From: CAG-1031 sp964556785
Lineage (GTDB): Bacteria > Bacteroidota > Bacteroidia > Bacteroidales > Muribaculaceae
Reading direction: 5' to 3'
Assembly (NCBI GenBank): GCA_964556785.1
Contig: CAZKXM010000014.1
Span: 1-29,006 of the forward strand
Length of the DNA: 29,006 nt
Every line of letters starts with the position of its first letter. Position 1 is the first letter of the stretch. The notes below the pieces were generated by a model. It was not told the DNA's origin, ran no database searches, and saw nothing but the letters and a program-made list of their open reading frames with translations. Both the position numbers and the translations under genes were made by a program. Shown one piece after another: positions 5,888 through 13,233 of the stretch.

Positions 5888-8272
5888 ATGAGAAAATTTA
5901 CGCTCTTCGCTTGCGCACTTGCAGTGACAGTGTCGGCCATGGCATCGACCGTTGACCACCAGGGTCAAGGGATGAGTGGCGCTGATGCTTATTCGCAGGT
6001 AACGTTCAATTATCTCGGCACTGAGGGTCCCAAAGAGGATCTCACTGCAAAAGCCCAGTACACACTGACGGCTACCGACGACAGCAAACTCAACATCCGT
6101 GTGACCTTCGACAATCTCGAAGACTCTAAGTTCATCGGTCTCGTTCCGGCTTGCTACTGCATTATCGACGGCATCGGCGAAACTTCGCTCGACGTTACCG
6201 ACGGCGTTTATACCGGCACCACAACAGCCACCTTCACCGAGGGCACCACTTACACCGGAATGTTCAAACGAATGTCGTCGGCTGCATGGTATGGCGGCGA
6301 CCTGCTCTTCCCCTTCTCGTTTACTTACACCAAGGATGGCGGCGGTTCAGTTACTCCCGATCCCGTTGTAACCGGCAACCTCTGGGACAATGCCGTTCTT
6401 GAAGACATCTACAACACCTACAATCAGGGCACATTCGATTTCGCCAACAAACAGGAAGTGAAATTTGTGCTTCCCACCGGCACCAGCGATGAAAACGATG
6501 CATGCTTCTATCTGAGCACAGGCATTGCTCTGACAAAAGGCAAAACCTATACATTCGAGTTTGACGTGCTTTCAAACCGTGCCTATTCACCTTACGTAAA
6601 CTTAGTGTACGATCCGGGCGACACCAAGCTTTACAATTTCCCCTTGAATCTCGCTGCAAACACATCGAGTCATTTCGCAAGCGAACCGATTGAGTGCCCT
6701 GCCGACATCACTGACCTCCTTGTGGCCTTTGTTCTCGGTGGCAATCCAGCAGGCACTGAAATGACTTTCAGCAATTTTGTTCTGAAAGAATTTGTTCCCG
6801 AACCTGTCAAGGAACCGAAGGAACTCTGGACCAGCGCCAATGTGACCGTGGAGGCACCCTATTTCGCACCCGACTGGAATGCGTCGACCGAATTCACCGA
6901 AAGCTACGAGAACGGCGCCCTCACTCTCAACCTCACCCCGGCCACAACTGATCGCTGGCAGGCCCAGTTCGGCCTCCTGACCAACATCAGGATGACTGCC
7001 GACAATGTTTATCAGTTCTCGTGCGACATCACCGCCGACAAATCGTTTACTGCTCTCGTAAAGGGCATGCAGAACGGAAACGACGGTAATTTCTTCTGTT
7101 CTTCTGATGTTAACCTTGTTGCCGGCGAGACATATCACTTCACCGTTAACCACATCACCGGTTACAATATCGATCCTCTGAAGCTTCTGTTTGACTTCGG
7201 CGGCAACCCTGCCAGCACTAAGATCACCGTCAGCAACTTCTCGCTTATCGAGAATCCCGACGAGTCAGAGATTCCCGGTGCAGATCCCGCAACCGAATCG
7301 TTTATCTTCATTGCTCCCGGCACACCTGAGAGCGGCGAGATCGTGCCTGTAAACTTCTATTCCTGGTGGCAGGCTAACCTCGGCACCGAGAGTGTTGACT
7401 ACGAAAACCTCACCGACGCCACAGCCAACACCGTGACAGCGAGCGGTGACGATGCAGCGAGCGCAGGCTGGTTCGCTCCCAGCTTTAACTTCGCATCAGT
7501 ATTTGCTGCCGACTATGATCTTGTGTTCTCCATCAAATCAACCGCAACAGCCAAGGTACAGGTTAAGCTCACCGCAACCAAGGAGCAGGCTGCCCCGATT
7601 GAGTTTACACGCGACGGCCAGTGGCAGACAGTACGCATGAATCTCGCCACCGACTTCCCCGAAGTGGTTGCCAACGGCGGCTATGAGCAGAAGACAGAAG
7701 GTTACGTGTTCTCACTCACTCTCGAAGACGGAACCGTTACCGGCGACACCTACACCGTGACTAACGTATGCTGGGTACCCAAAGGCAAGGAGCGTCCGGC
7801 CTACACCACCACTGTTACTCCTGAACCTACTGTGCCTGCCAAGCTCTATTTCGTGACCGACAAGCTCGCCGATGCTGTTGAGATGACCAAGGATGGCGAT
7901 CTGTTCACAGCCGAAGTTGAACTCGCTGAAAACGATGGCTTCTACTTCGCCACATCAACCTCTGCACCCGAGATGCTTTACGGCGCTGAAAGCGAAACAG
8001 CAATGACTCTCGACACTCCCGCCAAACTCGTTGCCGACGCAAACTCGGTTATCAATTTCAAGGCCAACTACAGCGGCGAGGCTATCGTGAAGGTGAACTT
8101 CACTGACTTTACCGTTACCGTGACCAAGAAAGCCGGAATCGAGACCGTCAAGGCAGCCGAAACAGCACCTGCCGTTTACTTCAACCTGCAGGGTGTGCGT
8201 GTCGACAATCCTGCAAACGGCATCTTCATCCGCAAGAGTGGCGACACCGTTACAAAAGTTCTCGTCAAATAA
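5888..8272 (+). CDS. Secreted modular protein A (CBM-like modules, T9SS-like tail), unknown function
   Basis: A 794-residue predicted secreted protein with no recognisable catalytic domain. Signal peptide 1-19 (cleavage after AMA). Residues 26-155: a beta-rich module starting GMSGADAYS and containing KFIGLVPACYCIIDGIGET. Residues 163-302: a jelly-roll-like module starting GNLWDNAVL and ending LGGNPAGTEMTFSNFVLKEF. Residues 312-455: a second such module with RWQAQFG and LLFDFGGNPASTKITVSNFSL, the pattern of CBM4/CenC-type carbohydrate-binding domains. Residues 470-640: a further beta-rich module. Residues 648-748: a short module somewhat like the SusE/SusF type. The tail 763-794 (YFNLQGVRV..NGIFIRK..VLVK) resembles a type A type IX sorting signal. 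Own promoter and own terminator. A likely role is surface glycan binding; that is inference. The start at 5888 matches the signal peptide. Confidence 0.8.
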   Translation: MRKFTLFACALAVTVSAMASTVDHQGQGMSGADAYSQVTFNYLGTEGPKEDLTAKAQYTLTATDDSKLNIRVTFDNLEDSKFIGLVPACYCIIDGIGETSLDVTDGVYTGTTTATFTEGTTYTGMFKRMSSAAWYGGDLLFPFSFTYTKDGGGSVTPDPVVTGNLWDNAVLEDIYNTYNQGTFDFANKQEVKFVLPTGTSDENDACFYLSTGIALTKGKTYTFEFDVLSNRAYSPYVNLVYDPGDTKLYNFPLNLAANTSSHFASEPIECPADITDLLVAFVLGGNPAGTEMTFSNFVLKEFVPEPVKEPKELWTSANVTVEAPYFAPDWNASTEFTESYENGALTLNLTPATTDRWQAQFGLLTNIRMTADNVYQFSCDITADKSFTALVKGMQNGNDGNFFCSSDVNLVAGETYHFTVNHITGYNIDPLKLLFDFGGNPASTKITVSNFSLIENPDESEIPGADPATESFIFIAPGTPESGEIVPVNFYSWWQANLGTESVDYENLTDATANTVTASGDDAASAGWFAPSFNFASVFAADYDLVFSIKSTATAKVQVKLTATKEQAAPIEFTRDGQWQTVRMNLATDFPEVVANGGYEQKTEGYVFSLTLEDGTVTGDTYTVTNVCWVPKGKERPAYTTTVTPEPTVPAKLYFVTDKLADAVEMTKDGDLFTAEVELAENDGFYFATSTSAPEMLYGAESETAMTLDTPAKLVADANSVINFKANYSGEAIVKVNFTDFTVTVTKKAGIETVKAAETAPAVYFNLQGVRVDNPANGIFIRKSGDTVTKVLVK

Positions 8273-8301
8273 TCTCCGACAACCACTTTCAACCTTTCAC
8301 C

Positions 8302-8337
8302 CGGGGACAGCCTTTATCGGCCTGTCCCCGTTTTTTT
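8302..8337 (+). terminator. Intrinsic terminator after protein A gene
   Basis: CGGGGACAG (8302-8310) pairs with CTGTCCCCG (8322-8330), followed directly by seven T residues. It separates the two paralogues into distinct transcription units. Confidence 0.88.
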
Positions 8338-8381
8338 CAAAAAAATTTAAGGTAATCACTCAGTCTCTCAAAAAATTATAT

Positions 8382-8389
8382 TACATTTG
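8382..8389 (+). promoter_or_regulatory. Candidate -7 box for protein B gene
   Basis: TACATTTG is an exact TAnnTTTG match 45 nt before the start at 8435. No good -33 box is seen, unlike the perfect promoter of the paralogue; the leader length is similar. Confidence 0.45.
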
Positions 8390-8434
8390 CCTCAATTATT
8401 CACACTTTTACACAATCTCATTAAAAACAAATCC

Positions 8435-11400
8435 ATGAGAAAAATTTCACTTTTCGCTTGTGCGCTCGCAGTAACGCTGTCGGCGATGGCTTCTACCGTT
8501 GACCATAAGGGTCAGGGTATGAGCGGAGCCGATGCTTACTCTGAAGTCACATTCAATTATCTCGGGGATGAAGGTCCGAAGGACGACCTCACTGCAAAAG
8601 CGGTGTACACCTTCACAGCCACAGCCGACAATCATCTCAATCTCAGTGTCAACTTCCAGGATCTCGATGCCGCGAAATTCATCGGGCTTGTTCCGGCATG
8701 CTATTGCATTATCGACGGAATCGGTGAAACCCCGCTAACCCTCGACGGCGATGTTTACACCGGAACTACAGCCGGTACGCTCACCGAAGGCGCTACTTAC
8801 ACGGGCTTCTTCAAGCGCATGTCGTCGGCTGCATGGTATGGTGGTGATCTGCTCTTCCCCTTCTCGTTCACGTTCACCAAGGAAGGCGGCGGTACTGTTA
8901 CTCCCGATCCCGAAATTCCCGGCAACCTTTGGAACGACGCCGTGCTGACCGATAATTTCTATAGCTACTATGAACCGGGCAACTCACTGGCTACAGTCGA
9001 CCTCTCCAATAAGGAAATCAAGATTGTTCTTCCTGTAGCAACAAGCGAGTCATACCAGGCTGACTTCTTCATCCAGACAGGCATCGCCCTTACTAAGGAC
9101 AAACAGTATGTTCTCGAATACGATGTGCTGTCAAACCAAACTTTCGATGCAAAAGTTGACCTTTCATATTCTCCTGATGGCGTTTATGACTATAAGGTTG
9201 TAGAAGGTCCGTTGAGCCTCAAGGCAAACGAAACTTATCACTTTGCCAGCGGCGTGTTCCCCTGCCCCGTTGACATCGCTGATGCGCTGCTCGATTGTCA
9301 GCTCGGTGGCAACCCCGCTAACACAACCGTGACCTTCAGCAACTTCGTGCTGAAAGAATATGTTGAGGAAGTTGACACCAATCATCCCGGTGTGGGCATG
9401 AGCGGTGACGAGGCCTACTCTCAGGTTACTTTCAACGGCCCCAACAACAGCAAGACCACTGCTGTTGCCCGTTACACCCTGACCTCAGCTGCCGACTCGA
9501 AGCTCAACATCAGTGTAAGCTTTGAAAATCTCGAACCCTCGACAGTAGTAGGTCTCATCAACGATAGCTACTGCATTATCGACGGTGTTGGCGAGACTCC
9601 TCTCACACTCACTGACGGCGTCTATACCGGCACTCCCGATGCCACATTCACCGAAGGCACTACCTATACCGGCAACTTCAAACGCATCGCATCGGCCGAT
9701 TGGGGTGACGGAGGCGTGCTTTTCTTCCCCTTCTCGTTCACCTACACGGCCGACGGTGGTTCTGTAACACCCGAGCCTGCTGGCGGCAACCTCTGGGACA
9801 ACGCCGTACTTGCTGACAATTTCTACAACTACTATGCACCGGGCAACTCACTGGCTACAGTCGACCTCTCGAATAAAGAACTCAAGTTTGTTCTTCCTGA
9901 AGCAACAAGCGAGTCATACGAAGCTGACTTCTTTATCCAGACAGGTATTGCCCTTACTAAGGACAAACAGTATGTGCTCGAATACGATGTGCTGTCAAAC
10001 CAGACTTATGATGCGAAAGTAGACCTTTCATATTCTACTGATGGCGTTTATGACTATAAGGTTGTTGAAGGTCCGCTTAGCCTCAAGGCCAACGAAACAC
10101 TTCACTTCGCCAGCGGAGCCTTCACTTGCCCTGTTGACATCACTGATGCCATGCTTGATGTCCAGCTCGGTGGTAACCCTGCTAACACAAATCTGACCTT
10201 CAGCAACTTCGTGCTGAAAGAATATGTTGAAGGCGGTGACGACGATGACAAGAACAAAGATCTCTGGCCCGGCGCCACCGTGACCGTCGTTGATCCCTAT
10301 TTCGCTCCCGGATGGGCAAATTCAGATGCTTACACTGAAAGCTATTCTGACAATGAGCTCACTCTCGATCTCACCCCTGCAACCTACGAACGCTGGCAGG
10401 CTCAGTTCGGCCTTCTGACCGACATCAAGATGACTGCCGACAATGTTTATCAGTTCTCGTGCGACATCACCTCTACCAAATCGTTTACTGCTCTCGTAAA
10501 GGGCTTCCAGAACGGAAACGACGGTAATTTCTTCTGCTCTACCGATGTTAACCTTGTTGCCGGTGAAACCTATCACTTCACCGTCAACCACATCACCGGC
10601 TACAACATCGATCCGCTGAAACTTCTGTTTGACTTCGGTGGCAACCCTGCCGACACAAAGATCACCGTCAACAATTTCTCACTCATCCTTAACCCCGATG
10701 AATCGGAACAGCCCACTATTGAGCCCGCAACCGACAAATTCGTGTTTGTCGCGCCCTCTACGCCTGAAGATGGAGTAATGGTCAACGTGAACGTTATGGA
10801 CTGGTGGAATGCAGGCACAGCTGCTGGCAACACCGGTTACGACCGCATCCCCAACGCCGCTGACTTCACCATGACTGTGGGAGCCGACGCGTCAGCCGCC
10901 GCAAGCGCAGGCTGGCAGGTTACCGATTTCAGCTTCGCAGCAGTTTTCGCAGCCGACTATGATCTTGTGTTCTCCATCAAGTCGACCTCTGAAGCAAAAA
11001 CAATGGTGAAACTCGTTGCCTCGAAGGAGCAGGAAACCGAGTTCAACTTTACCCGCGACGGTGACTGGCAGACAGTTCGCATGAACATCCCCACAGAATT
11101 CCCCACCGTTGTTGCCAACGGCGTATATGAGCAGGCAACTTTAGGCTATCCCTTCTCTCTCTCGGTTGCCAATGCCAAGGAAGGCGACACTTTCACCGTA
11201 ACCAACGTTTGCTGGGTGCCCAAGGGAGAAGATCGTCCTGCATACGAAGGACAGATCGAAGTGCCTGAAACAATGTATGTTGTCAACAACGGCACATACA
11301 CCGAAATGCGGAAGAGCGGCAACACATTCATTGCCTCAGTCAAGCTTGTGGCCGATGCCGATGACATGTCGTCGTTCTACTTCACCAACATGAAGAACGA

Positions 11401-11716
11401 ATCGCGTGCAGCTGCCACCTACTACTGCGCTTCGTCGTCAGAAGCTCTCACCTCAAACGCTCCCGCGTCCATCTCGATCAGCGATGCGCCCGGCACACCG
11501 TTCACACTCAATCACTCAGGATCGACCCTCCTCACCCTCAATCTCGACAACCTGACCGTTGTTGGCGATATCGCTAACTCGATCGACACCATCGAGGAGG
11601 CTGACAACGCTACCGCTGTCTACTTCAATCTGCAGGGTGTACGCGTTGAAAATCCGTCGAACGGTATCTTCATCCGCAAGGCTGGTAATACTGTAAGCAA
11701 AGTGCTTGTGAAGTAA
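8435..11716 (+). CDS. Secreted modular protein B, longer paralogue with internal duplication
   Basis: A 1093-residue paralogue of the preceding gene. Signal peptide 1-19 and first module 26-155 are closely similar to protein A without length change. A jelly-roll-like module follows (163-311), then a second copy of the first module (about 321-445) and a second copy of the jelly roll (451-599), giving a 288-residue tandem duplication. After an acidic linker GGDDDDKNKD (600-609) come the CBM4/CenC-like module (about 610-752; RWQAQFGLLTDIK, LLFDFGGNPADTKITV), the beta-rich module (768-936), a divergent C-terminal module (943-1045) and the shared tail 1062-1093 (YFNLQGVRV..NGIFIRK..VLVK). The C-terminal module differs most from protein A. 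The likely role, binding of carbohydrate or another surface ligand, is inferred only from fold pattern. The start at 8435 matches protein A and the signal peptide. Confidence 0.8.
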   Translation: MRKISLFACALAVTLSAMASTVDHKGQGMSGADAYSEVTFNYLGDEGPKDDLTAKAVYTFTATADNHLNLSVNFQDLDAAKFIGLVPACYCIIDGIGETPLTLDGDVYTGTTAGTLTEGATYTGFFKRMSSAAWYGGDLLFPFSFTFTKEGGGTVTPDPEIPGNLWNDAVLTDNFYSYYEPGNSLATVDLSNKEIKIVLPVATSESYQADFFIQTGIALTKDKQYVLEYDVLSNQTFDAKVDLSYSPDGVYDYKVVEGPLSLKANETYHFASGVFPCPVDIADALLDCQLGGNPANTTVTFSNFVLKEYVEEVDTNHPGVGMSGDEAYSQVTFNGPNNSKTTAVARYTLTSAADSKLNISVSFENLEPSTVVGLINDSYCIIDGVGETPLTLTDGVYTGTPDATFTEGTTYTGNFKRIASADWGDGGVLFFPFSFTYTADGGSVTPEPAGGNLWDNAVLADNFYNYYAPGNSLATVDLSNKELKFVLPEATSESYEADFFIQTGIALTKDKQYVLEYDVLSNQTYDAKVDLSYSTDGVYDYKVVEGPLSLKANETLHFASGAFTCPVDITDAMLDVQLGGNPANTNLTFSNFVLKEYVEGGDDDDKNKDLWPGATVTVVDPYFAPGWANSDAYTESYSDNELTLDLTPATYERWQAQFGLLTDIKMTADNVYQFSCDITSTKSFTALVKGFQNGNDGNFFCSTDVNLVAGETYHFTVNHITGYNIDPLKLLFDFGGNPADTKITVNNFSLILNPDESEQPTIEPATDKFVFVAPSTPEDGVMVNVNVMDWWNAGTAAGNTGYDRIPNAADFTMTVGADASAAASAGWQVTDFSFAAVFAADYDLVFSIKSTSEAKTMVKLVASKEQETEFNFTRDGDWQTVRMNIPTEFPTVVANGVYEQATLGYPFSLSVANAKEGDTFTVTNVCWVPKGEDRPAYEGQIEVPETMYVVNNGTYTEMRKSGNTFIASVKLVADADDMSSFYFTNMKNESRAAATYYCASSSEALTSNAPASISISDAPGTPFTLNHSGSTLLTLNLDNLTVVGDIANSIDTIEEADNATAVYFNLQGVRVENPSNGIFIRKAGNTVSKVLVK
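8921..9367 (+). repeat. Internal direct repeat of protein B gene, copy 1
   Basis: Codes for residues 163-311 of protein B. It is strongly similar at DNA and protein level to the copy 864 nt downstream, for example the shared stretch starting CCGGGCAACTCACTGGCTAC at 8975 and 9839. Confidence 0.85.
9785..10231 (+). repeat. Internal direct repeat of protein B gene, copy 2
   Basis: Codes for residues 451-599 of protein B, offset exactly 864 nt (288 codons) from copy 1 with no net indel across the unit. The preceding module is also duplicated but has diverged more and carries small indels. Confidence 0.85.
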
Positions 11717-11747
11717 AGGCCTCTCTTCGGAGAAGCATCTATCCGAT

Positions 11748-11790
11748 AAAAAACTGCCTGTCAACTGAAATTGTTGACAGGCAGTTTTTT
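11748..11790. terminator. Bidirectional terminator after protein B gene
   Basis: An 18-bp perfect stem (11748-11765 with 11773-11790) closes a 7-nt loop, with six A residues at one foot and six T residues at the other. It serves protein B and the convergent NlpC/P60 gene. Confidence 0.92.
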
Positions 11791-11810
11791 GTCATTAAAT
11801 GATAGAATGA

Positions 11811-12677
11811 TCAGAAGTAAAGCGGGTGATTCTTGACAAGAATATAACCCACCCCCTCCAGGGGGCGGCCGTAACCGGCCACTGCACCTGTGATGGTGTC
11901 GCCTGCTGCAGGGTCAAGCGCATTTATCTTCACCATTCCCGATGAATGCACATAGCGGCTCCCGCTAACATAGATGGCCACATGGTCGATGCGTCCGTCA
12001 TAATTCCGGTCGAAAAAAATGAGGTCGCCAGGCTCGGCCGGTGCATCTATCGGCAGGGATTCTTCGGCCTGCATCCAGGCATCACGCCTCAGGATCACTC
12101 CGTTGGCAAAATAGCTCATGCACACCAAGCCTGAACAGTCCATAGCGCTGCCCGACATTCCACCCCATAAATACGGAGCTCCCATAAACGATGATGCCAC
12201 GCTAACCACTCCTTCGCCTGAAGGAGCTTTCTGAGCCCAGTCGGCAAACGGCAGCGGCTGACACTGCGGCAAACCCTCGCGGCCGTCAGGCAGAAGCACA
12301 GTTCCGCGATCGGTGAGTTCCACAATCGAGTTCATCGGCAGGTCGACAACCATACTTCCGTCTGCCGGAGAAACCAGCAGACATCCGCGCGGAGATGTGA
12401 CGATACCCCGGGTGGCAGAAATCCACTCGGAGTGATCGCGCATGACAACCGACGAACTGTTGACGTACCCGCGGTATCCGTCAGGAGTCTCAACCTCGAG
12501 CCATTCCCCTCCACCGGAGGTAACCACCATCGGTGTACCCATCAGCGCCTGACTGACAAGCTGCGATGCATGGCGCGGTTCTTCACGGATACAGGCAACA
12601 GGAATTGTCACGAGCGCGCAGCTATCGGGCGCAGCAAACCCGGCAGCCGACATTAAAACTGAAAGCAGAATATTCAT
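11811..12677 (-). CDS. Secreted NlpC/P60 peptidase with SH3b domains
   Basis: A 288-residue predicted secreted cysteine peptidase that cuts peptidoglycan stem peptides, probably gamma-D-Glu-diaminopimelate bonds as in related YkfC-type enzymes. Signal peptide 1-16 (AAGFAA). Residues 20-80 form an SH3b domain (IPVACIREEPRHASQLVSQALMG, then GEWLEVETPDGYRGYV); 85-140 look like a second one. The NlpC/P60 domain covers 150-288: catalytic Cys181 in DCSGLV, His232 in DHVAIY and a polar third residue near His244. The GAPYLWGG motif precedes the Cys as usual. The start at 12677 begins at the signal peptide; a longer open frame lacks support. It is a single gene, convergent with protein B and divergent from the WG-repeat gene. 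Confidence 0.9.
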   Translation of the reverse strand: MNILLSVLMSAAGFAAPDSCALVTIPVACIREEPRHASQLVSQALMGTPMVVTSGGGEWLEVETPDGYRGYVNSSSVVMRDHSEWISATRGIVTSPRGCLLVSPADGSMVVDLPMNSIVELTDRGTVLLPDGREGLPQCQPLPFADWAQKAPSGEGVVSVASSFMGAPYLWGGMSGSAMDCSGLVCMSYFANGVILRRDAWMQAEESLPIDAPAEPGDLIFFDRNYDGRIDHVAIYVSGSRYVHSSGMVKINALDPAAGDTITGAVAGYGRPLEGVGYILVKNHPLYF

Positions 12678-12685
12678 ATTTATCA

Positions 12686-12693
12686 CAAAAATA
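12686..12693 (-). promoter_or_regulatory. Candidate -7 box for the NlpC/P60 gene
   Basis: The minus strand reads TATTTTTG, an exact match, only 9 nt before the start at 12677. No matching -33 box. Confidence 0.3.
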
Positions 12694-12702
12694 AACAGAA
12701 AC

Positions 12703-12733
12703 TTGCAAAATTCATTACAGCACATTATTTTTG
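12703..12733 (+). promoter_or_regulatory. Candidate promoter of the WG-repeat / GNAT pair
   Basis: TTG (12703-12705), 20 nt, then TATTTTTG (12726-12733), an exact -7 match. The start codon at 12762 lies about 28 nt downstream. Confidence 0.5.
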
Positions 12734-12761
12734 TTTCACAAACTTAAAACACCCACTGTTA

Positions 12762-13199
12762 ATGAAAAGAATATTAGCCATTATCATATCTGCACTGATT
12801 GTGCTTCTTGCCCTTGCCGAAGATCACCGCATGCTCGCTCCCGCGCAGAAATACGGAGGCCGCTTCGGTTATGTGAATCAGAAGGGTGTCTACATGATAC
12901 AGCCCAAATTTGACGATGCGCGCAATTTCCGCCAGGGCTTTGCCGCCGTTGAACAGAACGGCAAATGGGGATTCATCGACCCGCGGGGGCGCTTCCTTGT
13001 GCGCTGCCAGTTCACGACAGTCATGGATTTCAACGCCGGCTACGCCATTGTGCGTCAGGGCGACAAATGGGGTGCGGTCAACACAAAGGGTGAACTTGAG
13101 ATTCCGTGCGAATACAGCCGACCGGAAGATCTTCTTGACCTGAAGGTGGTGAAACTCACCCCCGATCAGGTTGAACAGCTCAAGAAAATGATTGACTGA
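12762..13199 (+). CDS. Small secreted WG-repeat protein
   Basis: A 145-residue protein with an N-terminal signal peptide (about residues 1-19, hydrophobic core LAIIISALIVLLALA) followed by three WG-type repeats between about residues 31 and 115: GRFGYVNQKGVYMIQPKF, GKWGFIDPRGRFLVRCQF and DKWGAVNTKGELEIPCEY. Each repeat ends in the typical beta-turn and F/Y after a proline or cysteine. WG repeats form beta-rich folds of unknown function in many bacteria. The protein is much shorter than usual multi-repeat members. The final 30 residues are charged and helical (LTPDQVEQLKKMID). A GNAT gene follows within 35 bases and may share its transcript. Periplasmic location is inferred from the signal. 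Confidence 0.82.
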   Translation: MKRILAIIISALIVLLALAEDHRMLAPAQKYGGRFGYVNQKGVYMIQPKFDDARNFRQGFAAVEQNGKWGFIDPRGRFLVRCQFTTVMDFNAGYAIVRQGDKWGAVNTKGELEIPCEYSRPEDLLDLKVVKLTPDQVEQLKKMID

Positions 13200-13233
13200 C
13201 CAACCGCAGGCCGTTCCCGCGTGTTGTAATGTC

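Noticed and set aside
6602..7153. Open frame of 183 codons on the minus strand inside protein A
   Set aside because: It is fully antisense to a well supported secreted protein gene, has no start context, and a similar shadow occurs in the paralogue simply because the DNA is similar.
8921..10231. Repeats in the protein B gene as a possible CRISPR array or mobile element
   Set aside because: The repeat unit is 864 nt, in frame, and encodes folded modules; there are no short direct repeats with unique spacers and no transposase.
13192..13233. TTG start for the GNAT gene overlapping the WG-repeat gene
   Set aside because: The added 14 residues are not family-like, and an ATG directly before the conserved N terminus is available at 13234.
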